Shown in pieces: positions 1 through 40,429 of a DNA stretch of 64,000 bases (positions within the stretch are counted from its first letter, which is position 1; each line of letters starts with the position of its first letter). The notes below the pieces were generated by a model, which was given only the letters and a program-made list of their open reading frames with translations, made no database searches and had not been told where the DNA came from. This DNA comes from Charina bottae (lineage: Eukaryota > Chordata > Lepidosauria > Squamata > Charinaidae): positions 40,667,463 to 40,731,462 of the forward strand of contig JALMGJ010000005.1 of assembly GCA_023362775.1 (NCBI GenBank), in the 5' to 3' direction. A program made the translations under genes and the position numbers.

Positions 1-273
1 TTGAAATATTTTTCAGGCCTCGGGGAACCCCTGCACATTCAGGCTCAAATATAGGCCAGAAGTTACCAAATTATTATATTCGTTTCATGTGTAGGCCTGT
101 ATTATGCATTAACAGTGTTCTGAAACTAAAAGTAAAGAATGAAACTTACCTCTTTAATGTGAAGTTGCCTGAATTTCAAATAGTTTTTTAAATAAATCGT
201 GATCTCCCAGGGAACCCCTAGTGACCTCTCGTGGAACCCTAGGGTTCCACGGAAGCCTGGTTGAGAAACCCTG
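1..273 (-). mobile_element. hAT-type MITE (5-prime part outside window)
   Basis: Inverted relative of the element at 16640-16938, sharing the GGAACCCTAGGGTTCC core and the terminus that reads CCTGGTTGAGAAACCCTG here. The other end lies before base 1. It is in the downstream intron of ALDH18A1. Confidence 0.75.
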
Positions 274-497
274 CCCTATATAATACCAAATACTGTATTG
301 TATTTGTATACAGTATTATACAATACTGTATAATACCAAATGAATTATGAATCCACTAGGGGAAGATCTGCCTCATAAATTAAATATATACTATATGCAT
401 ATGAATTTGAGACTGAAATTCTATTTCGAAGAGGCAAAAGTATTATCAAAAAAATTGGTAAAGAAGGTATATTTCCATTTCACAGTAAACAATATTA

Positions 498-29085
<28,588 letters not shown>

Positions 29086-29086
<1 letters not shown>

Positions 29087-29160
29087 AACGCCCGAAGCAG
29101 CAGCCGAAGCCCGAAGACACCCTCAGTCCAGCGAATCCGCCAGGCAGGTTGTCAGCGGAG
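29086..29160 (-). other. ALDH18A1: Probable ALDH18A1 non-coding exon 1 (3' end well defined)
   Basis: On the minus strand a perfect donor (TTC|GTAAGT) falls at 29086/29085 inside the only CpG-dense single-copy stretch between exon 2 and TCTN3. Just upstream are an ETS-type site and a GC box. The transcription start is not visible, so the right end is approximate. Human ALDH18A1 also has a non-coding first exon. Confidence 0.6.
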
Positions 29161-29683
29161 GGACTTCCGGTCGATGGCCCGCCCCCTCAGGCCCCACCCT
29201 CTCCGCTGATTGCCTCGTGGCATCCCTTTTCCTCTTGCTCCTTGCCGTGTTTTACCCTCTTCCTTTTTTCTGAATAATATGCTTTTTTCTGTTTTCTCAT
29301 CCTTTTCCCCACTCTAGTGACTCGTGACATAAAGGCGAGCTGCAGCTTTGTTGAATGGTTCCATTGATTAATGGAAGGCCCCAAGTAGTTGTTAATTTTC
29401 GTTGAAATAGCCGCTGTTGTTGACGATTCTCATCATGGGCATCCTCACAACGGGTCGTTGAAGTGCGCCAGACTAGGACAAACCTAAGTAGGCTTCTTCC
29501 TATTTTTACAGATGGGAAAACGGGGACGAAGAGAGAGTAAGGGACTTCCTTTGGCCGTCGGTCTGTCCATTCTGAGTAAGGACTGTCTACACAGAAACGA
29601 GCAGCAACCTTGCTTTAGCCTACTTGACCAGAAAGCAAAAATACTCTCAAATCGCCTAGGGCTCCTTTTAGCAGGCTGTAGAC

Positions 29684-29927
29684 CAGAGCTTTCCAAACTG
29701 TGTGTTGCGACACAAAAGTGTGTCGCCACACAACCCGGAAGCGCTGATCATCAGCGCTTCCGGGTTTCCCCGCAGCGACACCAACAGTGGTGCACAAAAA
29801 CCCGAAAGCGGCAGCAGCGCTTCCGGGTTTTTGCACGCTGCCGCAATGGCGGCACTTCTGGGTTTTCCTGCGGTGACACACCAACGGCTGTTGGTGTGTC
29901 GCCGCGGGAAAACTTTGGAAAGCCCTG
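29684..29927. mobile_element. CpG-rich hAT-type MITE, copy A
   Basis: 244 bp. Ends CAGAGCTTTCCAAACTGTG and TTTGGAAAGCCCTG are inverted relatives; 8-bp target duplication CTGTAGAC (29676-29683, 29928-29935). The interior has TGTCGC/GCGACA units and several CTTCCGGG/CCCGGAAG blocks. It lies about 0.6 kb upstream of the presumed ALDH18A1 exon 1. Confidence 0.88.
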
Positions 29928-30224
29928 CTGTAGACTGTGAGGAGAGTAGTTGATAATATAATCACATCATTATTATTATTGCTAATAGACTTAAATAATT
30001 CTATGCTAGTTTGGAGAATTGGAGCAGCCCAAGCATTCCTTTTATATTTTAATATAATTTTATTGAAAGTGCCCCCAAGCATTGGGCTAAGTTGGGGGTT
30101 GAGCTGCAAGGATGTTTGGTCTGGTGCAGGGGGGGGGTTACTTTCGTTTTTGAACATGTTTTTATGGATTGTTGTGAGCTCCCTACAATCATCATATGAG
30201 ATAGGTGGCTATATGAGTCCTGAA

Positions 30225-31574
30225 AGTCAGAACGTAACTAAGTCAGTAAATAAGTCAGTAAGTTAGTAAGTCAGTCAGGAAGTAAGTCAGGAAGTACCTA
30301 GGTATGTAAATCAGTCAGTCACTCAGTAACTAAGTCAGTAACTAAGTCAGTACGTAAGACAGTCAGTAAGTCAATCAGTAAGTCAGTAAGTCAGTAACTA
30401 AGTCAGTAGTTAGTTACTTACTTAGTAAGAGTCAGTAAGTCTGTCAGTAATCAGTAAGTAAGAAAATAAGTCAGTAAGTTAGTCAGTCAGTCAGTCAGTA
30501 ACTACGTTGGTAAGGCAGTCAGTCAGTTACTATGTAAGTCAGTAAGTATGTCAGTAAGTCAGTGAGTAAGGCAGTCAGTCAGTAACTAAGTAAGTCAGAA
30601 AGTCAGTAAGTAGGTAAGTCACTCAGTAAGTCAGTCAGTAACTAAGTCAGTAAGTCAGTAACTAAATCAGTCAGTCAGTAAGTTAGTCAGTCAGTAAGTA
30701 AGGCAGTCAGTCAGTAACTATGTAAGTCAGTCAGTCAGTAAGTCAATCAGTCAGAAGTGTAAGGCAGTCAGTCTGAGCATGTCAGTAAGTCAGTAAGGAC
30801 ATCAATAAGTCAGTCAGTCAGCAAGTCAGTAAGTAAGTCACTCAATAAGTAAGAAAGTCACTCAGTAAGTCAGTAAGGCATTCAATAAATAGTAAGTCAC
30901 TCAGTAAGTCAGGCAGGTAGTCAGGCAGTAAGCCAGTTACTGTCAGTCAGTCAGCAAGTCAGTCAGTTACTGTCAGTAAGGCAGTCAGTAAGGCAGTCAG
31001 TCAGTAAGTCAGTATGTTAGTAAGCCAGTAAGTAATGTCAGTCAGTGAGTAAATCAGTAAGTAGGTAAGTCACTCAGTAAGTTCTTCAGTAACTAAGTCA
31101 GTCAGTCAGTCAGTGAGTAAGTCAGAAAGTCAGTAACTAAGTCAGTAGTTACTTACTTAGTCAGTCAGTAAGAGTCAGTAAGTCTGTCAGTAAGTCAGTC
31201 AGTAATCAGTAAGTAAGAAAATAAGTCAGTCAGTAAGGCAGTCAGTCAGTAAGGCAGTCAGTAAGTAGGTAAGTCACTCAGTAAGTCAGTCATTCAGTCA
31301 ATCAGTAAGCCAGTGTCAGTAAGTCAGTCAGTAAGTCAGTAAGTCATTCAATAAATAAGGCAGTCAGTAGGAAAGTAAGTCACTCAGTCAGTAAGTCAGC
31401 CAGGAAATCAGTCATTGTCAGCAAGTCAGTCAGTCAGGAAGCCAGTAATTCAGTCAGTCAGGAAGTCAGTAAATCCACAAGTCAGTCAGTCAGTCAGTAA
31501 CTAGGTTAGTCAGTAAGTCAGTAAGCAAGTAAGTCAGTAAGTCAGTAATCAGTAAGTAAAGAAATTCAGTCAGT
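30225..31574. repeat. (GTCA)/(GTAA) tetranucleotide array, part 1
   Basis: About 1.35 kb of GTCA and GTAA units in irregular order (AGTCAGTAAGTCAGTCAGTA and variants). No open frame or larger repeat unit evident. The array resumes after each insertion to about 34555. Confidence 0.95.
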
Positions 31575-31695
31575 AAGTTAATAATATATATATACTGATA
31601 TATATACTGATGTTGTAAGCCGCCTAGAGCCCTCCAGTAGGGAGGGGATAGGCGGGGTATAAATAAGATAAAATAAATAATAAATAAATAAATAA
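31575..31695 (+). mobile_element. LINE/SINE tail inside the array
   Basis: TTGTAAGCCGCCTAGAGCCC then GGCGGGGTATAAATAAGATA and an (AAATA)n tail running straight into GTCAGTCAGTCAG units. The tetranucleotide array may have grown from such a retroposon tail. Confidence 0.65.
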
Positions 31696-31934
31696 GTCAG
31701 TCAGTCAGTAATCAGTAAGTAAAGTAATTCAGTCAGTAAGTTAATGTCAGTCAGTCAGTCAGTAGGACAGTTAGATAGTAAGTAAGGCAGTCAGTAAGTC
31801 AGTCAGTAGGTAAGTCAGTCGGTCAGTAACTAAGTCAGTCAGTCAGTCACTGTCAGCAAGTCAGTCAGTAAGTAAGGAAGTCAGTAGGACAGTCAGGCAG
31901 TAAGGGAGGAAGTAAGGCAGTCAGTAAGTCAGTA
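31696..31934. repeat. (GTCA)/(GTAA) array, part 2
   Basis: Same units as part 1, interrupted at its right side by the L1 element. Confidence 0.93.
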
Positions 31935-33873
31935 TATATATTTTTTATTAAAGCTTTTATTTTCAGAATATAATTAAAATACAAAAAACCCCTATAGAAT
32001 AGATAGAAAACAGAACTAAAGAAAAAAGAACAAACTATAAAGATGTGAATAGAGAGAAAAGAAACAGAAAGCGACTTCCGAATTTTTCCAATACAGATAT
32101 AGGTAAATCTATACAAATCTAATTTCTTACAATTAATTAACCTATCATAACCTTATTTCTATTACAACAAACCATTTAATCTCTAAAACCCAAAATCAAA
32201 ACATCATTGTTTTCCATTACAAGCAAATATTCCAAAAATGGTTTCCAAATTGATATAAATGTAGAAACAGAATGCTCTCTTATTAGAGCTGTTAATTTAG
32301 CCATCTAATCTTCAACAATCCAATCTTCAACTGTAGGTAGTTGTGGATCTTCTGAATAATAACACATATTTGGTCCCAAAACTTTTTAACCTTCTCACAA
32401 GTCCACCAAAGATGATAAAAGGTTCCTTCGTCCTGTAAACATTTCCAACAAACATTAGTTACACCACTACACATTTTGACAACTTATCAGGAGTTAAATA
32501 CCAACGATACATCACCTTATAGAAATTTTCTTTCAAGTTATAATTCAGCGTAAATTTCAAACTTTTCGTCCACATATTCTCCCATTGGTCCAGCATGATA
32601 TTATATCCAAAATTCTTAGCCCATTTAATCATACAATCCTTAACATGTTTGTTTTCCATATTTATCTGTAACAAAATCTTATACATCTTAGTAATAACAT
32701 GATCATCATTTATACATAAATCCATTTCAAACTCTGTTATTTCATTGACAAATTTATAGTTCTTTTTATCTAGTTTAAAACATTCCACCAATTGTATATA
32801 GGTGAACCAATGACATGTAAACCCATCACATTCTAACATTTCCCTTGTTTTAATTTTTGGTTCACCCTCTTCAAAGTTTAACAGATCTCTATATTTTAAC
32901 CAGCTTGTTCCTCTGGAAGTGATTTTTAAAACCATTATTAACTTTGACTTTGTCATACCATAGATAAGCATGCCACCTGAATCTTAATTCATGTCCTTCA
33001 AGTTGTAATAATTTCTTGTTCTCCAGAGTAATCTATTCCTTCATCCAAAGCAAACAACAGGCATCAAAATACAATTTCAAGTTAGGTAGACCTAGACCTC
33101 CTCGTTCTTTGGCATCTTGTAACAATTTATATTTCTTGGTTTCTTGCCTTGCCAAATAAATTTGGAGATATCTCTCTGCCATTCTTTAAATGGTAAATCT
33201 GTTGATAAAATTGGTAGAGTCTGGAAAAGAAATAACATCCTAGGCAAAACATTCATCTTAATCACAGATATTCTTCCCAAAAGAGACAATGGCAATTTCC
33301 CACATCTTTTCAAATCTTTTTTTACATCATTCCAAATTTTAACATAATTATTCTGATACATGCTATTTTTAGTTGACAAAATTACCCCCCGATATCTGAC
33401 CTTTTTTTCAGTCTGGAATCCCGTCTTACCCATCAGTAGATCTTGATTAGGCAGGATCATATTTTTAGTTAACATTTTGGTTTTTTGCTTATTCACAAAA
33501 AACCAAGTCCTGCCAATGACCCAAATTCTCTCAATTTCTTCATCAGATGTTCTGCAGTTTCCAGGGGATCCTGTAATATCAGGACTAAACCATCGGCAAA
33601 AGCTCTTAATTTAAATTCCTTGTTTAATTTTTAGTCTCTTTATATGTTCATAAATTCTAATGTCTCTGTTTAGAACTTCCAATACTAGAATGAATAGCAA
33701 AGGAGATAGAGGTCATCCTTGTCTTGTTCCTTTTTGGCATGGTTCAGTTAGTTCATCATTCACAATGATATTTGCCTTTTGTGGTATATAAATTGCCTTA
33801 ATTCCTTGAATAAGATACTCTCCAAAGTACATACTTTCCAAAACCTTGAACATAAAACCTTGAACATAAAACC
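31935..33873 (-). mobile_element. L1 LINE, 5' truncated, inserted in the array
   Basis: Minus strand, about 1.9 kb. Order: relic of the RT active site (LILQDPLETAEHLMKKLREF region near 33.55 kb), then GKTGFQTEKKVRYRGVILST, MNVLPRMLFLFQTLPILSTD, KEWQRDISKFIWQGKKPR, GFTCHWFTYIQLVECFKLDK, KVMYRWYLTPDKLSK and CWKCLQDEGTFYHLWWTCEK, followed by a 3' end at about 31.94 kb. Stops divide it into three open pieces. A squamate-type L1 ORF2. Confidence 0.9.
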
Positions 33874-34242
33874 TTAAGTCAGTAAGTATCTAAGTAAGTG
33901 AGTCAGTAAGTGAGTCAGTAAGTCAGTAAGTAGGTAAGTCAGTCAGTCAGTCAGTCATTAACTAAGTCAGTAACTAAGTCAGAGTCAGTCAGTAACTAAG
34001 TCAGTCAGTCCGTTAATCAGTAAGTAAGTACGTAAGTCAGTCGTTAAGTCAGTAAGTAATAAGTTAAGTCAGTACGTAAGTCAGTCAGTCAGTCAGTCAG
34101 GCAGTAACTAAGTCAGTCAGTCAGTCAGTCAGTAATTCAATCAGTTAGTCAGTCAGTAAGTTAGTCAGTCAGTAAGTAAGTCTATCTGTAAGTCAGTAAG
34201 TAAGTCAATCTGTAAGTCAGTAAGTCAGTCAGTAATCAGTCA
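33874..34242. repeat. (GTCA)/(GTAA) array, part 3
   Basis: Continuation to the right of the L1 with the same units and phase variation. Confidence 0.93.
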
Positions 34243-34492
34243 GTGCGTGCTATGGAGGTCGCAGAAGAGGAAGGAGGGGGTGCATTCCAGGGGGAGAAAC
34301 GATTTTACAGTTTGGAGGACGTTGGGCAGCCGGCCAAAAAACTGAGACAGGACCCGCCTTAGATTCACTGGAGTATTTCTCCCTAGCGCCTTTTGGCTTT
34401 GAGTAGTTTGGCAAGATTCTCTGTAAGGTAGAAACAATAAAGAACTAGAGCTTCATTCCTGGCTCAGCATTGTTTCTTCACCTCAATCCAAC
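34243..34492 (+). mobile_element. Probable solo LTR in the array
   Basis: 250 bp non-repetitive block starting TGCGTGCTATGG and ending CAATCCAACA, with AATAAAGAACTAGAGC near its right end as expected for an LTR poly(A) signal. GTCAG flanks both sides but cannot be told from the array itself. No internal retroviral genes. Confidence 0.5.
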
Positions 34493-34556
34493 AGTCAGTC
34501 ACTAAATCAGTCAGTAAATCAGCCAGTCAGTCAGTAAGCCAGTCAGTCAGTCAATA
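34493..34556. repeat. (GTCA)/(GTAA) array, right end
   Basis: Last 60 bp of the array, mainly GTCA units. Confidence 0.9.
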
Positions 34557-34773
34557 AAATATATTGATTTTACATGTTTTTATTTGTACTGTGGAAATTT
34601 TAAGTGATTTTTTTGAGAGAGGTATGTATATGTAAACTGGCAGGAGTAATTTTTTATTGTGGTGTGATACAAAATTTAATATACATACATACATACATAC
34701 AGTACATACATAAATGTATGTTTTCCAACACTGGGATATGCACTTTGGATAAATCTTTCTTGTTACTCTAACA

Positions 34774-34990
34774 CAGAGCTTTCCAAACTTTTCATGTTGG
34801 TGACACACTTTTTAGACATGCATCATTTCGCGACACAGTAATTCAGTTTTACTAGCAAACCGGAGGTTAAACTAGCCCCTTATAAGAGATACGGACATGT
34901 ACATAAATTGTAATAGCGAAATGTATGGGGGGACAACATATCTCATGAAAACCTTTCATTTATAGAATCTGTATGAAAATCAGTTGGTTT
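34774..34990 (+). mobile_element. hAT-type element fragment (related to the CpG-rich MITEs)
   Basis: Starts CAGAGCTTTCCAAACTTTTC, the same terminus as the CpG-rich MITEs, then diverges (TTCGCGACACAGTAATTCAG). The right end is missing. Possibly the end of a longer relative that could mobilise the MITEs. Confidence 0.6.
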
Positions 34991-35585
34991 CTAATATACT
35001 ATAACCTCTCTCCTAATTGGAATTTCCTAATTGGACCTGAGGCTGCTTGAATTACTTTTAGGCAGGGGTGTACAACACTCTCTCTCAAACTGGCACCCTC
35101 TGGAAGGGCTGGATGGGGTCGGGACTACAACTCTCATTGTCTTAAGATAATTTGGCTATCTTGGCTGGAGTGATGGGAGTTGTGATCCATCACATTTGAA
35201 GATACCAGGTTGAGGAAGGGTGATCATTATTAAAGATCTTGTGGAGTAGAGGTGGCCTTCTTTGTATGCCATGAGTTCATGGTCTGTTACTTGTCCTGCT
35301 GTTCAGTCATTGTCACTCAGCTTGGTTCACTTAATGCTGTTGCAGAGTGGACATGTGTTGAATCTTCAGGCAACGTGTGGGCTGTGCTCAGGCTCTGAAA
35401 CAGTAAGTACAAGTGTAAGGACAGTAACAGTCCAGGAGTTGGTAATAGGCCTTGTGGAATGATTTGGTGGGTCTGGTACAGTGCACAAGCTGCCTTCTAT
35501 GGGGTGGACATGCTGTGGTTCAAACCAGGGAGTACAATGTAAAAGAGCTTTCATAAAGCCTATATTGAGCATCATCTCACTCCAT

Positions 35586-35788
35586 TGTTGTTCAGTCGTT
35601 AAGTCATGTCCGACTCTTCGTGACCCCATGGAACATAGCACGCCAGGCCTTCCTGTCCTCCACGGTCTCCCGGAGTTTGCTCAAGTTCATGTTTGTTGCA
35701 TCAGTGATGCTATCTAACCATCTCATCCTCTGCCATCCCCTTCTCCTTTTGCCTTCAGTCTTTCCCAGCATCAGGGTCTTTTCCTCAC
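35586..35788 (-). mobile_element. Bov-B LINE 3' end fragment
   Basis: Reverse complement of the Bov-B terminus (TTGTTGTTCAGTCGTTAAGT, then GACTCTTCGTGACCCCATGG) and about 160 bp of ORF end. Confidence 0.88.
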
Positions 35789-35939
35789 TCCATTAGCCTA
35801 CCTTAAAAGAGCATGACTGCAACCTGGTTCCAGGAGTTCAATGCCCCAGTGCTGTAGTCCATTGGGATAAGAAGGGAATTTAGTAGCACAAAAGCATAAA
35901 TAATATGGGCCACAGGGACATTTTTATGTACCCCTAGGA

Positions 35940-36246
35940 CAGAGTTTTCCAAAGTGCCGCCGCTGGTGACACACCAGTGGCGGCGGCGGCGCAGGGGGGG
36001 GCGCGCGCACGGCGGTGGCGCGGGGGGGCATGTGGCGGCGTGCGTGTGCATGGCGGCGCTGCGGGGGGGCGCGCGGCAGCGCGCGCGTGCACAGCAACAG
36101 CCTCCGCTAAAACGCGGAAACACTGATACCATGCCGCTGCCGTCACCGTTCACGCGCGTGCCGCCGCTTCCGGGTGGTGTGGCGACACACCACGCTGTGT
36201 GTGGCGACACACTTTTGTGTCGCGACACACAGTCTGGAAAGCTCTG
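35940..36246. mobile_element. CpG-rich hAT-type MITE, copy B, with G-run interior
   Basis: 307 bp; ends CAGAGTTTTCCAAAG and CTGGAAAGCTCTG, 8-bp target duplication CCCTAGGA (35932-35939, 36247-36254). Unlike the other copies the interior is nearly all G/C, with GGCGGCGGCGGCG and three runs of seven or more G separated by alternating CG. Confidence 0.85.
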
Positions 36247-36259
36247 CCCTAGGAACTCC

Positions 36260-37948
36260 TGCTGCAACTTTGGATAAACTCCACTCTTGTTTGTTTTCTT
36301 TCTCTTTTAAAGTATCATGCTGTTACAGATGGAGAAATATTGTGGGGGGGCCTAAATAAAATTAGAAACCACACCCACCTGTCTATTGGACTCTGCCGTA
36401 TTCCCACCCAAGATATGCACACCCTAGTTAAAATAGAGCCTGTGAACAGAATGAAATAATCTTGTCATTATTTGAAAAAATGTATTTGAAGGAAATAATT
36501 TCTCTTACAACATTTTAAAATTAATTTCTGCTTTACTGCCCCCTTTTCCATTTACTTGCATCCGGATTGTAGCAGTTCCCTTAGCATGATCCTGTGCTCC
36601 TAGTGATCATTAAAAATGAAGGAACATTGGCCAGTTGCCTGGGATCCTGCTATTCCATACCTGCCTGATTAGAATGGAAGAGCCCTGGAACTACAGAATT
36701 CCAGGTGTAGGAGTAACCTGTGCTGCATGGAATCACAGTGAGAATGTTGACACTTATAAGGCCACAGAGGTATGTGAAGAATTGGCTAGCCTGTGGTCAG
36801 TCCTGCTTTAAACCTAGCTGACACACAGGTTGTCAGGAGGCTCTGATTAATATGTTATTACAACTCATAACATCCATCATTGGGTTTGTAACAAGGATCT
36901 CTGTGGTCACCTTCAGATGTTGGCCAAGATGTAAGTTGTTTCCTAAAAATAATTCCCTTCAAGTAAGCAAAGAACTTTTGAGATTGGGGGCAGGGTAAGG
37001 GGGGATCCTGGCATGTTACTCTTCTAGCTCAGACTAGAAGACTGCCATGTTAGCCATGCAGGCTGATCTACTGTACATATTCTGAAGCAATGATCCTCAT
37101 TTTATTTCAGCTTATTTTCTGATTGTACCAAGGAAGCGAATTCTGGACTCATAACCATATTTATAAGAAACTGTATGGGTTATGGCTTTTCTAACATCTA
37201 CCCTTTCAGCCTGCCAATTGACCAGGGGTCACATGTCTGTTGTTGAACCCTTTAAAAAAATTCTGTGCTTGTAACAAAGGCAGAAAACCGGGAAACTATA
37301 CTATAGCCATCTGTACTACTACTGTACTACTGTTTTATGTGCAAAAAGCTGCTTCTATGAGAGGGAGAAGTATTATCATAATCTTCCATAAGTAGTACAT
37401 TCCCAGAACATGATTCTTAACATGTGAATTTGTCTCTGGTGATTAAACATCAGCATTTAGATAAGCTTCATGAGGAAGCTTCATTATACAGCAATTTTCA
37501 CAAATGGCGGTGCCTGGGCTGAAAAGACTCATATCAAGGATCTTGTGTCAGTCCCATCAAATCATGGGTGGGTTTGTTTGTTTTAAATACTCTCCCCCCA
37601 CCCCCATCTCCAGCAAATTGCATACAGCTTTCAAAATGTTTTTGTTGTCTACTCCTGGCAAAGCCAGGTAGCAAAGCTATTTTTATTATATTTTTAAAAA
37701 TATATGATTTGTAAGATAATAACATACATTTCCAAGATTGTTGTCATTTATGAGTAACAATATGTAAATATGTGCAAGAATTAACAATAAGGTAAGGTAA
37801 AACTTAGTAACAGGCCACCTGGCAGTGGCACTATGGAACACCAGAGTTCCCTCTTGACATCAGGGCAAGGCTTGACTTAGTCTTTGTAGCAGGGCAAGGC
37901 TTGGACAGAGCTCCCCTCTTACAGCAGGGCACAACGCAGGCACTAGGA
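36260..37948. other. Intergenic DNA, no feature seen
   Basis: Between two MITEs. No ORF with recognisable content, no clear repeat boundaries. Confidence 0.6.
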
Positions 37949-38294
37949 CAGCGCTTTCCAAACTGTGTGTCGCGACACAAAAGTGTGTCGCCACACACAG
38001 TCTGGTGTGTCGCCACACAACCCGGAAGTGCTGATCATCATCAGCGCTTCCAGGTTTTCCCGTGGTGACACACCAACTGCAGCGCGCAAAACCCGAAAGC
38101 AGCAGCAGCGCTTCCGGGTTTTTGCGCGCTGCCGCACTTCCGGGTTTTCCCGCAGCGACACACCAACGCCGACACTGACTCAACCTGCACCCTAACAATT
38201 TCACATAGACTCAGAGGTTTCTTGTTATATTCGCGCGACACACCTACACACTGTAGCCGACACACTAACGTGACACACAGTTTGGAAAGCTCTG
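37949..38294. mobile_element. CpG-rich hAT-type MITE, copy C
   Basis: 346 bp, longer than the others because of an extra segment near the right end (about 38.18-38.25 kb). Ends CAGCGCTTTCC and GGAAAGCTCTG. Flanks CACTAGGA and CTCTAACA are only partly alike, so it is older or altered. Confidence 0.75.
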
Positions 38295-38299
38295 CTCTA

Positions 38300-39689
38300 A
38301 CACATTAGACATACTGCACCTATCCAAGAGTGCCAGCATTGTGTATATTATGTACATTTTACAATATAGGGCACAACCCTTTTTTGGTTAAGGTCATGGA
38401 CAGGCCAGAGACCTCATTTCCCAAGGTGTATGGAGTCTGGATAAAAAATAAATCATAGTTAATTCAATTATCCCCCGTGTATGTTAATAAAAATCAAGAT
38501 TTGGTCGCAACTTTTGAATAGGCTCGGGGGCCACATATAATCCTGTGGTCTTATATTGTGTATTACTACATTACAGTTTTCCAAAAACCCTTCTGTAAAG
38601 CATTTGACTGAATCTGACTGTCACAGTACTTAAAAACTATGTTCTGCTCACTGCCGTTCCACTTTGCTCAGCACAGACAAGTCATGCAGTTGACTGTAAA
38701 GCTAAAAAAACATATTCAGTGCCTCTCTATCTCTTTCACAAAACTAAGACTTTGTGCTCACATCTGGAAACTGTTATTTCAAAGCAAATTAAGGGGCAGT
38801 CCCTGTTAGAAACTGTCTGGATTGGAAGTATATAGTATGCAATGACCACCCAATGGTCAGCAGCTGTCCCACAACTAAGAAGACAAAGTGACAAGTTGGT
38901 TCTAAACCAAGTATCAGTATGTTATCTTATTGCTCCATCAGAATATTGGTTTACTTTTAGACAAAAGGAAGTCAAGCATCCAAGACTATTTTGAAATATG
39001 GGGCAGGTCAGGAAACAGCCTGTACTCAGTAGTTACCCATTTGGGAATTGGCCTCCTGCTTAAACAACTAAAGTCAACAAAGGTGGACTTTGTTATTGCA
39101 TGCTCTTATACAGCTAAAGGCCAGTCAGAGAAATGCATTCTACAATCAGGAATCACATGTCCTTTAATAGCTAGTTCTCAGATATGAGAACCATACATAT
39201 AAACAATATAGCTAAGGTGCATTAGACATAACACAGCTAGGGCTGCATTCTTAAAAATAATGATTTAGAAATACAATCCTACTGAAACAGGACTTCTGAT
39301 TAAACATGACTAGGGATTTTTGCACCAAATGAGCCAAATGCACCAGAAAGTCTGCTCCAGGAAACAAAATAATAATTCAGAATGCATTACCGTGCGAAAA
39401 TAAAATGAGTTCTTAGAGTTGAATGCACAACAGAGATGAAGAGGAATGTGACAAAATCTGTGATCACGTCGTCTTACTATTCCAATATGGCTACTCCACA
39501 CTTTTGCTAAATGTGAGAACACTGCCTCTTGCTACTATAAATACTACCTTTTGATGGGAAGGAATATAGTGCACTAAGGAAAAACTACAGTATATACCTA
39601 GAAGGGAGTGCTCTCACCAGCATTAATGCTATTAAGTTAGCAAAATGTACCAATTTAAAATTTACAAACATAAAAATAGAATGACTTCT
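38300..39689. other. Intergenic DNA, no feature seen
   Basis: AT-rich, only short meaningless ORFs. Confidence 0.6.
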
Positions 39690-40420
39690 GTAGTGGCAAC
39701 ACGGAACACCATTGTTATCTCGAGTTTAAGTGACATATTTTGATTTTCTCCCTCACACGAAGAAGATTAGAGTTTATTTTGAGTTATGGTAATGTTTAGC
39801 TGGCTTGTTTTCTATCTCTGTTTGGAATGGGGGGGAGACAAGAGTTTGTTAAGCGCTAGCTTATCTATACAGTTCCCCCGACTCTTGGAAACAGGTGCTC
39901 CAGACCCTGGGAACTGTCCCAGTCAAAACCATGGAAACAGAGTCACGAGGTTTGAGGGCCAGACTTTGATAAAAACCCTTAGGATTGTTTTTGTTTTGGG
40001 GAGCTTCTGCACAGACCCTGCGCGCTGGGTGCTGTGGAATTAAGCCATCCTGGGGTATTCCTGCTGCCTTGGTCAGGAGGCTCCTGGCAGCTGAAGGGAA
40101 TAAGGTTTCACCTTGCTTTGGTATGTTATGATTTCCTTTCTTTATGCCATGCTTTTATGCTTTTGTTTAATCTGCCTAAACTGTGTTTCTGTTTGAACTG
40201 TATTTCTGTTTATTTATTTTTATTTTATTTTTCCAATTTCTATCATCGCCCATCTCCCCCAGAAAGGGGGACTTTTTAAAAATTTGTTTGCTTAAGTTTA
40301 TAATAAAGCTTAATGTTTCTTTATCCACTGGTGTGCTTATCGTCTCTGGATCTAAAAGAACTAATTGTCTGAGCACCTGATCACTGCTTGGACACTTGGC
40401 AGAACAACTTCACACAAAAG
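39690..40420 (+). mobile_element. Possible solo LTR or LTR-like repeat
   Basis: A denser-GC block with AATAAAGCTTAATGTTTC near 40305, followed by GTGTGCTTATCGTCTCTGG and a further 90 bp, the order of a U3-R-U5 region. Ends and target duplication are not clear; no internal genes. Confidence 0.35.
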
Positions 40421-40429
40421 TAATCATTT

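Noticed and set aside
29615..30157. ORFs within CpG-rich MITEs (also 35803-36277, 37860-38265, 59288-59779)
   Set aside because: Open because of few A/T-rich stops in GC-rich palindromes; repeated in all copies, with no conserved protein.
30225..34556. CRISPR-like array
   Set aside because: Four-base units without spacers in a vertebrate genome; simple repeat.
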